Assembly (NCBI GenBank): GCA_905221605.1 | Contig: CAJNDS010002081.1 | Location: 656,476-683,975 of the forward strand | DNA length: 27,500 nucleotides | Origin: Symbiodinium natans | Taxonomy: Eukaryota; Sar; Dinophyceae; Suessiales; Symbiodiniaceae | Reading direction: 5' to 3' | Shown here: positions 23,801-27,500 of the stretch, one piece after another | Layout: each line of letters begins with the position of its first letter | Numbering within the stretch: the stretch's first letter is position 1 | Made by a program: the position numbers and the translations under genes | The notes under the pieces: model-generated | Databases searched by the model: none | What the model was told of the DNA's origin: nothing | Seen by the model: the letters and a program-made list of their open reading frames with translations, nothing else

Positions 23801-26110
23801 CAGGCCATCCATCAGCGCCTCTGCTCAGAGTAGTCCGCGTGTTGCTTTACTTGGGCATAGGGAGGAAATCCAAAAACCTATACTGATTGAGTTACTTCTT
23901 ACTTGCCTTCTCAGGAATCCCAAAAACCTATACTGATGGAGCTATTCTTCCTTGCCTTTTCAGGAATCCCATATGGATCCTTTCCAAACTCCATCATGCG
24001 AGCAGTGTGTTTTTGCAAATGAAAGGACTGCGCCCCCCAACCCCCGCTTCGTTCAGGACCTAGATTTAAGCCGTGCAATGCTTGCTAATTACAAAGCATA
24101 TGAATCCTTTCTAAACATGCGAGCGAAACGGTGCGGATGGTGCCCCCGCCCACCCCCCCCCACGCCCCTGCTTGCTCTTAGGTTTGAGGCAGTGCATGCT
24201 TGCTTCGAAAGCATATCCCCTCCCAGCCTGCTTGCATCCGGCAGAATTGTGGATAAACATGCCGGAATGTACAGCAGGAATCTTCAATCTTTAGTGCCCA
24301 GTCTTGAACTGAACCCTTTTACAGACTTTGCGAGCGCTGGGAAGGCGGCATTTGCGTCTTGTGTCTTGTGCAAAAGTGCACATGCTGCATTGAACAGTTA
24401 GCCGGCTGATGTGTCAAGTGGTCCAAAAACATCACGAAAAGGCGAGACCCTAAACCCCTGAACCCTAAATCCTATAAACTCAAAACCCTGTCCCCATCAG
24501 TTAGCCCTAAACCCTAAACCCCAAACCCTAAACCCTAAACTTCGCCCCCGGAGCCCAGGAGCACGCTGATGCCGACCTCATTTGCGGAGACCTTCTCGCT
24601 GCAGGGTCAAGATGCTGGAATGCAAAACCGGATTTAGGGTTTAGGGTTTAGGGTTTAGCGTTTAGGGTTTAGGGTTTAGGGTTTACGGTTTAGGGTTTAG
24701 GGTTTACGGGTTTACGGGTGCAAAAAAGGATTTAGGGACCGCCAGCATTGGACTGTAGTTTGGCAAGCGGTGACTCCAGCGCTTCGTGAAGTCTTTTCCC
24801 CGAACATTAAAACACCCGGAATGCTTGGAAACCCTGACCCCAAAACACGATCCCGTACCTGCCCCTATTAAAACCTCTACCGAACTAGGGGGGTTACTGG
24901 GCTTTGCTTGTTCGGGCATTCGATAAGAATCCCGCCCCCCCCCCCCCCCCCTCCCCATACTGAAAACCCTTTGGGGTTTTGGGGTGGTCTTCATCCTGGG
25001 GGGGGGGGGGGGAGGGGGAAGGACAACTGACGAAATGCCCCGGATGTGAGGCAAGCACCCGCGAACCAACTTAGGAGGCCTCAAGGAGAGTAAAGTTCCG
25101 CAGTGTGGCTTGTCATACTTGCAACATGAACCCTAAACCCTAAACTCTAAACCCTAAACTCTAAACCCTAAACCCTAAACCCTAAATCGACCTGAAGACT
25201 GGTCAGCCAGGCGAAGCCATGAACCCTTGTGCTTGAAAGCCTAAGGACATCGTGGAGTGCGTCAAAGACTCGAGGGGATGTTCCACCATGTTCTGCGAGC
25301 ATCTGGGGGTGCACGTAGATGCAGAATCGCCTTCAATCACCCTAAACCCTGAACCCTGAACCCTGCAACAGGATTGCTGTCAGCTATAAAATGATGCCCG
25401 GTGATTAGAGCTCTTCGCAACAGGGTTTTCCCATCACCGCAATTGGTGAGCGTAATGTAGGGGTTTCGGTGGCAAAAAAAGCTGAAGTCACATGCACGCC
25501 TGTTACAGTCACGATGGTCATGCAGCTGCTGCTGTCGCTTCCGGACAGGCAAGGACTACTCGGGGCTTGAGGGGCCTTAGGGTTGAGGGTGTAGGGTCTA
25601 AGGATGTCTCTTGGAAGGATGGGTAGAAGCATGCCTTCTGGTAAACTAAGTAGACACGATCGTCCAAGAACGACGACCCGAGGATCACGACGCGCAATCC
25701 CGTTTAAGCGTTACCAAAACGGTGCCAAAGTGGGTTTGCGGCAGCCGCCGCAGGTAAACGTTCGAATATATGCGGGACTAGGTACGGCCTGACCTTCTCA
25801 GCCGAAGTCTTCGCTCTGCGCAAGCACGGCGTGGGTTTATATGCGGGGTGCTGTTTTGGCGGCGCTAGTAAGAAAAACCTATGTGGGTGGTTCTCAAAGT
25901 TTGGTCCCTTTTTGGAGCCCTATTGCAGTACGGCACCTAATATTTAGGGTACCCCAAAAGGGATCATAATTTTGACAGACAACCACCCATGTCATGTGGA
26001 TAAACTATGCTGTGCTCCCATACCGAGGTATGCCAAGGACTTCGTCGCCGCAATGCAGAAGACCGAGTCGAAGCATGGTGATGAGGAAAGGCTGGCAAAC
26101 ATCTTGCGAA
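16280..26110 (+). CDS. Voltage-sensor cation channel with CNBD, multi-exon
   Basis: Spliced model for a six-transmembrane channel of the CNG/EAG/HCN superfamily. Exons: 16280-16426 (cytosolic N-part), 17083-17186 (S1), 17619-17709, 18063-18149 (S2), 18319-18379, 18519-18734 (S3-S4), 18859-18940 (S5), 19197-19261, 19408-19453 (pore), 20109-20171 and 20374-20436 (S6), 20521-20573 and 20712-20753 (C-linker), 22843-22924, 23531-23572, 23744-23803 and 24559-24605 (CNBD), 26028-26110 (post-CNBD helix). The first thirteen exons join in phase with no stop, and all acceptors are AG|G. S4 has five basic residues at every third position. The pore has no GYG. The last C-linker part and a few CNBD residues are missing from the model. 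The plasma membrane or an internal membrane is the expected site. The true start lies upstream and was not found. Confidence 0.8.
16738..16836. mobile_element. MITE-like palindrome, family A copy 3
   Basis: Arms TGTTCCCCCTTCTACGAACA with CAGTCCTTAATAGGGAC and the complementary AAGGACTGTGAGTATAAGGGG, ending CCATCCC. Lies between the channel's N-part exon and S1. Confidence 0.75.
17083..17186 (+). CDS. Channel exon: S1
   Basis: After CCAAAAG|G it reads MFKLCWDLFALALLLNDSIL then LPMALAWDAGQQIV. The pattern 'WD-hydrophobic-D-x-x-x-LP' is typical of S1 in CNG/EAG channels. The donor is ATTGTG|GTTTAG, the first unit of the TTTAGGG array at 17187-17233. CCCTAAG/CCCTAAC-type C-rich sequence lies upstream. 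Confidence 0.75.
17187..17233 (+). repeat. TTTAGGG array at S1 donor
   Basis: G-rich units GTTTAGGGG, TTAGGG, TTTAGGG, TTCAGGG and so on, starting at the S1 exon's donor. Confidence 0.9.
17420..17575 (+). repeat. CCCTAAA arrays around a poly-C tract
   Basis: Variant units at 17420-17453, a C-run at 17454-17470, then CCCTTAACCCCAAACCCTAAA at 17545-17580, all upstream of the 17619 acceptor. Confidence 0.8.
17619..17709 (+). CDS. Channel exon: S1-S2 loop
   Basis: After CCACGTGAG|G, in phase 0, it reads DFAMTDEGIGGIYTSITFYT, then SPRVGSSENW and one base. The donor is TTGGG|GTTTAG, again the first unit of an array (17710-17770). An earlier donor at CCCCGG|GTTGGC is possible, but its phase would not match S2. 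Confidence 0.6.
17710..17775 (+). repeat. TTTAGGG/GCTGAGG array at donor
   Basis: Three TTTAGGG units followed by CTTAGGGCTGAGGGCTGAGGG variants. It begins at the 17709 exon end. Confidence 0.85.
17807..17860. repeat. CG/CA dinucleotide repeat
   Basis: A GCGCACGCGCGC segment running into about 20 CA units, within a channel intron. Confidence 0.95.
17933..18035. mobile_element. MITE-like palindrome, family E
   Basis: Terminal arms GGGGATTTCCGAAAATCG and CGATTTTCGGAAACCCCC are near-perfect complements around inner arms rich in CCCTTAAA/TTTAAAGG. About 103 bp, ending 27 nt before the S2 acceptor. Confidence 0.8.
18063..18149 (+). CDS. Channel exon: S2
   Basis: After AACCCCAAG|G it reads LIFWSLDLPVNLNTAVYLRG then HLELLFWL. 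'FWxLDxPVNxNTAVYxxG' is the hallmark S2 end of CNG/EAG/HCN-like channels. The donor GGTTGG|GTTTAG lies at the very start of a 16-unit TTTAGGG array (18150-18262). A donor at 18139 is the alternative, but its phase does not fit. Confidence 0.85.
18150..18262 (+). repeat. 16-unit perfect TTTAGGG array
   Basis: About 113 bp of essentially perfect G-rich repeat filling most of the 169-nt intron between S2 and the S2-S3 linker exon. Confidence 0.95.
18319..18379 (+). CDS. Channel exon: S2-S3 linker
   Basis: After GGCCCAG|G it reads RLVLRRPSIMCQYARSWMT and part of a Pro codon, ending CCC|GTGCTC. Basic residues and 'YxxSW' match the S2-S3 linker of the superfamily. Confidence 0.8.
18519..18734 (+). 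CDS. Channel exon: S3 and S4 voltage sensor
   Basis: After CACGCAAG|G it reads IFDLFVLSLDYSYLMMAADV, then LLRFVRILRVVRLIRIVKL. S4 carries R-x-x-R-x-x-R-x-x-R-x-x-K. The exon goes on through the S4-S5 linker (NTMIEESAASAG) into S5 (LVVAITKTAVM) and ends TCATGAT|GCCACG (GC donor). Phase matches on both sides. Confidence 0.9.
18859..18940 (+). CDS. Channel exon: rest of S5 and turret
   Basis: After AGTGCAAG|G it reads LMTAHFLTCTWFYIGMNLGP then ELPNPSW, ending CTGG|GTAGAG. 'H-x-L-x-C-x-W-(F/Y)-Y-I-G' is the conserved S5 end of CNG/EAG-type channels. Confidence 0.88.
19005..19062. repeat. ATT/TTA trinucleotide repeat
   Basis: Imperfect TTATTATTACTATTATTATGATTATG run in the intron after S5. It creates spurious Tyr-rich and Asn-rich open frames on the two strands. 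Confidence 0.9.
19197..19261 (+). CDS. Channel exon: S5-pore loop
   Basis: After GTTTTCCAG|G, in phase 0, it reads DPGTANATEAETAAAAHLVP and the start of GW. The proposed GC donor is CTGGCTG|GCTCCA, chosen for phase. A CCCTAAA array (19158-19186) ends about 10 nt before the acceptor, and a TTTAGGG array starts at about 19308. Confidence 0.65.
19408..19453 (+). CDS. Channel exon: pore helix, no GYG
   Basis: After CCCTGAG|G it reads YMHSLRWIMNSPSPP, ending CCTCCT|GTGCCT. 'YxxSLRW' is the conserved pore-helix start. Where K+ channels have TVGYGD, this exon has NSPSPP. Confidence 0.7.
19530..20075. repeat. Inverted pair of a CTTGGGCCC element, family H
   Basis: CTTGGGCCCTGCAGCTACTA followed by TATGGGAA (about 19554-19582) is the near reverse complement of TTCCCATATACTAGCTTTAG followed by GGCCCAAG (20020-20048). 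Both lie in the intron between pore and S6, with related GTATATAC / GGGTAC arms around each. Confidence 0.6.
20109..20171 (+). CDS. Channel exon: S6 first part
   Basis: After TGCTAAG|G it reads EMYAGSGVEWGFDILISVLT and L, ending ACCCTG|GTCGCC. 21 codons, phase 0 at both ends. 'ExxxxxxExxF' followed by a hydrophobic helix fits the pore-to-S6 join. Confidence 0.7.
20374..20436 (+). CDS. Channel exon: S6 end and C-linker start
   Basis: After TGCGGCAG|G it reads VIGSAISKISGTTAELRAMN and E, ending AATGAG|GCCCTT (GC donor). The 'S-x-I-S-x-x-S-x-x-x-x-x-L-R-x-x-N' string is characteristic of S6/C-linker junctions in this superfamily. Confidence 0.85.
20521..20573 (+). CDS. Channel exon: C-linker A'
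   Basis: After GCTGACTAG|G it reads ESDRRRRDVRLYLAGQSV, basic then 'LxxYL', typical of the first C-linker helix. The GT donor at 20574 gives the phase needed for the next exon. Confidence 0.75.
20712..20753 (+). CDS. Channel exon: C-linker B'
   Basis: After GCTGCCAAG|G it reads YELVTRIMRFVDY, then about one codon to a GC donor (CTACAA|GCTAGA). The frame remains open to about 20850, so the exon may be longer. The remainder of the C-linker (about 25-40 residues) was not located. Confidence 0.7.
20873..20990 (+). repeat. Degenerate CCCTAAA array
   Basis: A long C-rich array with many variants (CCTTACACC, CCCCAAACT, CCTTAAACC, CCCAAAACCC), ending before the 61-bp tandem repeat. Confidence 0.85.
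21061..21475. repeat. 61-bp tandem repeat, about 6.5 copies
   Basis: Unit starts lie at about 21078, 21140, 21201, 21260, 21322, 21383 and 21461, with spacings of 59-62 bp and a longer last one. Each unit carries ATTGTTCGGCACGAATTG, then GAGAATTTGACCCATTT and CCCCTCCGACCCCTTTGA. A C17 run precedes the array. Long open frames on the minus strand are products of the repeat. Confidence 0.92.
21592..21730 (+). repeat. Longest CCCTAAA array, about 20 units
   Basis: About 139 bp of perfect C-rich repeat, the longest in the window, in the large C-linker/CNBD intron. Confidence 0.95.
21847..21960. mobile_element. Family F palindrome, copy 2 with TTTAGGG insert
   Basis: Aligns with the reverse complement of 6549-6664 from TAGATCCCCTTAAGGG to TTTTTTGGATCCTCCCAG. 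Between AAGGG and TTCC it carries an extra 21 bp at 21873-21893, exactly three TTTAGGG units, absent from the other copy. Confidence 0.8.
22012..22110. mobile_element. Family A palindrome, copy 4
   Basis: TTTCCCCCTTATGCTAACAG and CTCCTGAATAGGGATTATAG pair with AATCCCTAATTGAAGGAGCT and GGGGGAACATCC. A GA microsatellite lies just upstream (21961-21987). Confidence 0.75.
22260..22355. mobile_element. Family A palindrome, copy 5
   Basis: GGGATGTTCCCCCTTATACT with AACAGTCCTTAATAGGGATT, and the complementary arm ending AAGGGGGAACATCC. The most symmetric copy together with copy 1. Confidence 0.85.
22463..22620 (+). CDS. Possible exon in C-linker/CNBD interval
   Basis: An open frame reads PQTTVREECYPEVFGTLCAA then LKTPDCI, ending at ATTG|GTAAGG, the best-looking donor in the region. 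By position it should encode the late C-linker, but its phase does not fit the CNBD exon at 22843 and no C-linker motif is clear. Confidence 0.35.
22712..22825. mobile_element. MITE-like palindrome, family B copy 2
   Basis: CTTGGAGGTTCATGGGTAGT and ACTACCCATAAACCTTCAAG pair. Inner sequence ATAGTTACCCTACTTACAAC matches copy 1 at 9919-10035. Sits immediately upstream of a CNBD exon acceptor. Confidence 0.82.
22843..22924 (+). CDS. Channel exon: CNBD first strands
   Basis: After GGGCTCAG|G it reads KNFFEKGEHVFLSGSYCTSL then HLTSTGR, ending GGCCGG|GTTGAC. 'F-x-x-GE-x-V-F-x-x-G-x-x-x-x-x-x-x-x-x-x-G-R' is the opening of a cyclic-nucleotide-binding domain. The acceptor lies only 17 nt downstream of the family B palindrome (22712-22825). 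Confidence 0.85.
22973..23360. other. CNBD intron with arrays and poly-C
   Basis: TTTAGGG at 22973-22995, poly-C near 23099-23117, and TTTAGGG/TTTGGGGG at 23290-23355. No exon is assigned. Confidence 0.6.
23531..23572 (+). CDS. Channel exon: CNBD middle (tentative)
   Basis: After GGTTTAAG|G, in phase 0, it reads VSVPATKRAVLHIG, ending CATCGGA|GTTTGG. It fits between 'GR' and the FGE cassette in length and phase. A later donor, GGGGGCT|GTTTAG at 23584, sits at a TTTAGGG array but would break the frame into the next exon. Confidence 0.45.
23744..23803 (+). CDS. Channel exon: CNBD phosphate-binding cassette
   Basis: After TTTGCCAG|G it reads EFLEGAHCHWFGELSLFAAQ, ending GCGCAG|GCCATC (GC donor). 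'FGELSL' is the cassette core. CCCTAAG/CCCTAAA repeats (23694-23728) end 16 nt before the acceptor. Confidence 0.75.
23862..23972 (+). repeat. 50-bp duplication carrying an acceptor-like site
   Basis: The unit AGGAATCCCAAAAACCTATA followed by CTGATnGAGnTAnTTCTT...CCTTTTC is present twice, with a third start (AGGAATCCCATATGG) at about 23963. Each junction has the form GCCTTnTCAG|GAATCCC, that is, a pyrimidine tract and AG|G. Confidence 0.8.
23952..24401 (+). CDS. Open frame of 149 codons, uncertain
   Basis: The longest open frame in the window, following the duplication above. It reads, in part, FVQDLDLSRAMLANYKAYES and LVPSLELNPFTDFASAGKAA, with a low-complexity Pro run (CPRPPPPTPLL) where the DNA has C-runs. 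It lies between two CNBD exons, so in the channel model it is intron. No family motif. It could be an insertion or a remnant of another gene. Confidence 0.3.
   Translation: MPFQESHMDPFQTPSCEQCVFANERTAPPNPRFVQDLDLSRAMLANYKAYESFLNMRAKRCGWCPRPPPPTPLLALRFEAVHACFESISPPSLLASGRIVDKHAGMYSRNLQSLVPSLELNPFTDFASAGKAAFASCVLCKSAHAALNS
24448..24720. repeat. Arrays bracketing the last CNBD exon
   Basis: CCCTAAA variants at 24448-24480 and 24505-24540, then TTTAGGG with TTTAGCG and TTTACGG variants at 24631-24720. The coordinates enclose the exon at 24559-24605. Confidence 0.88.
24559..24605 (+). CDS. Channel exon: CNBD end
   Basis: After GGAGCCCAG|G, in phase 0 with the previous exon, it reads EHADADLICGDLLAA, ending near GCAGG|GTCAAG. 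Joined to FGELSLFAAQ it gives the usual spacing, but with His-Ala where most CNBDs have Arg-Ala. Another frame (STLMPTSFAETFSLQG) is open but would need a different phase. Bracketed by CCCTAAA (24505-24540) and TTTAGGG (24631-24720) arrays. Confidence 0.55.
24721..26027. other. Long intron-like stretch
   Basis: Poly-C and poly-G runs (24933-25012), CCCTAAA arrays (25129-25187, 25338-25365) and short GGGTTGAGGG (25580). A + frame ending GCCGCAG|GTAAAC at 25753 (reading RRAIPFKRYQNGAKVGLRQP) is an exon-like basic segment. Its place in the channel is unknown. Confidence 0.4.
26028..26110 (+). CDS. Channel exon: post-CNBD helix
   Basis: After CATACCGAG|G it reads YAKDFVAAMQKTESKHGDEE then RLANIL, with a possible GC donor near ATCTT|GCGAAG. 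'YAxxFV' helices follow the CNBD in related protist channels. The assignment rests on that pattern and strand only. CCCTAAA repeats follow at 26170. Confidence 0.5.
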
Positions 26111-26169
26111 GAAGTCTTTTTATGCCGAGTGTTCTGATCCGACATGATGAAAAGTTGCACCACAACAAC

Positions 26170-26410
26170 AAACCTAAACCCTAAACCCTGACCCTAAACC
26201 CTAATCCCAGACCCTGAACCTTAAACCCTAGGCTTCCAATCCCTAATCCCTGGCTCGTGGCCGCTTCCCTTCCATAAAACCAACAGCTTGGGATGTTCCC
26301 CCTTGTAGCTCCTGAAATGGGATTATCATAGGGGGTACTAAGGGGGAACATCACAAGGAGTATCCTAAACCAACCCTAAGCCCTAAACAAATCCCTAAAC
26401 CTTATAAACC
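26170..26410. repeat. CCCTAAA repeats and a family A palindrome
   Basis: C-rich variant array 26170-26235. A short family A copy (GGGATGTTCCCCCTTGTAGC ... AAGGGGGAACATC) at 26290-26352. C-rich units again to 26410. Confidence 0.75.
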
Positions 26411-26489
26411 CTGCAGACCCGACAGGACCAGATACTCCAAGGCGAGAAGTGTTGCAAGCAGAACCAGCACTTCCAGGTGGATGAGAGAG

Positions 26490-26492
26490 AGA

Positions 26493-26531
<39 letters not shown>

Positions 26532-27100
26532 ATGTAGATACATGATGTACATAGATGTATATGTATATAACATAATATAATATAATATAATATAATATAA
26601 TATAATATAATATAATATAATATAATATAATATAATATAATATATATATATATATATATCAGTACGTACTCGCAATAAACAAAGCATGTTGTATATCTAT
26701 GCATATATGTATATATGTATATGCATGTATGTATATATATATATATGACATACGAAGCATAATATATTGTACTGATCTATAAAATTGTATTATATTATAT
26801 TTTGATTTCATCATGTCATGGTGCATTATATTATATGTTATTATAGTATATGAGCTTAATTATAATTACCCTATATAATATCATATCATATCATATCATA
26901 TTATGTTACATTACATTATATCATATTATGTGATATGTTGTTTTATTACATTTTATTTGATTATTATTATCATTATTATTATATATAGATAGAGAGATTT
27001 TATGATGTACGTAATATGATCTAGAATGTACATACATATATAGATACATGTAATATATATATATACACATATTACATAATTATATAAAATACGAATGATG
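26490..27100. repeat. AT-rich microsatellite block
   Basis: TA runs (26492-26517, 26641-26659), a perfect 5-bp TATAA repeat of about 14 copies (26570-26640), then ATATC and TTACA-type short repeats to about 27100. It is almost free of G and C over 600 bp, unlike the rest of the window. Open frames here are Tyr/Ile artefacts. Confidence 0.92.
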
Positions 27101-27500
27101 GGCACATTTAAAAGGGGCCCCTTCTTTAAAGTCGAGTTGGCCCGGCTTTTCACTGTTTGGGGGTCCAGAATGAAGTCAAATCGTCTGGGTGGGCAAGAAA
27201 CTTCCGTGCAGCGCGCCTTTAAACTCAATTGTCGGGTCTGGCTGTCACTTTAAACTCATATAAACTCCAAAACACATAGAACACCGTGGACCGCTTAAAG
27301 AGAGAGAGAGAGAGAGAGAATCAGCTTCGACTGTCCAGGGGTTGGGGGGGGGGGGGGGTGGGGCACACTAAAGCAGGTGCAACATTATACAATACATATG
27401 ATACAACCGATAATCTATCATATATGAGAAATACAGGTGGCCATATATATATATATATATATTTCTTCATTTATAGGTTGGGCAAGGGCAGTGGTGGCAA
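27101..27500. other. 3' end of window
   Basis: A GA microsatellite (27299-27319), a poly-G run (about 27343-27358) and a TA run (about 27443-27462). No exon recognised. Confidence 0.5.

Noticed and set aside
26376-27228. Long Tyr/Ile open frames on the minus strand
   Set aside because: Direct translation of TA and TATAA microsatellites.

Overview
The window looks like nuclear DNA from a dinoflagellate. Three things point there: plant-type TTTAGGG/CCCTAAA telomere-like arrays scattered through the interior, protein signal that breaks into many small exons, and intron borders that mix GT and GC donors while nearly every acceptor is AG|G. No bacterial operon, RNA gene, CRISPR array or prophage was seen. 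Exon borders below were worked out by hand from reading frame, family motifs and phase. They are models, not transcript-supported facts.

Two genes can be rebuilt with consistent phase, both on the + strand. (1) 2389-7275: a ten-exon histidine-phosphatase (phosphoglycerate-mutase-like) gene. Its ten exons sum to 699 nt, an exact multiple of three, and carry the RHGE, SPLRR, PELRE and VVVAHC motifs in the family order. (2) About 16280-26110: a voltage-sensor channel of the CNG/EAG/HCN superfamily. It has S1, S2, S3-S4, S5, pore, S6, C-linker and a cyclic-nucleotide-binding domain spread over at least 17 exons. The pore lacks the K+ filter GYG, and the nucleotide-binding cassette seems to lack its arginine. 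Between 7.3 and 16.2 kb there are good isolated exon candidates (8486-8578, 8701-8760, 10154-10223, 11879-11963, 13191-13350, 14181-14249, 15895-15951) whose product I do not recognise. The first 1.7 kb holds three more.

The rest is repeat. Several dozen telomere-like arrays occur. At least seven imperfect palindromic (MITE-like) families are present, two of them with several copies. There is also a 61-bp tandem repeat (21.08-21.47 kb), an 18-bp tandem repeat (0.89-1.06 kb), long G/C homopolymers and an AT-rich block (26.49-27.10 kb).

The most interesting signal is how the arrays relate to the genes. G-rich arrays (TTTAGGG) repeatedly begin exactly at a 5' splice site, so that the array's own GTTTAG is the donor (6981, 17187, 17710, 18150, and candidates at 8579, 10224, 11964, 14250). 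C-rich arrays (CCCTAAA) repeatedly end 10-35 nt before an acceptor. Exons therefore tend to be bracketed C-array / exon / G-array. One palindromic element is present both without (about 6549-6664) and with (about 21847-21960) a clean 21-bp (TTTAGGG)3 insertion, which captures array gain as an event.
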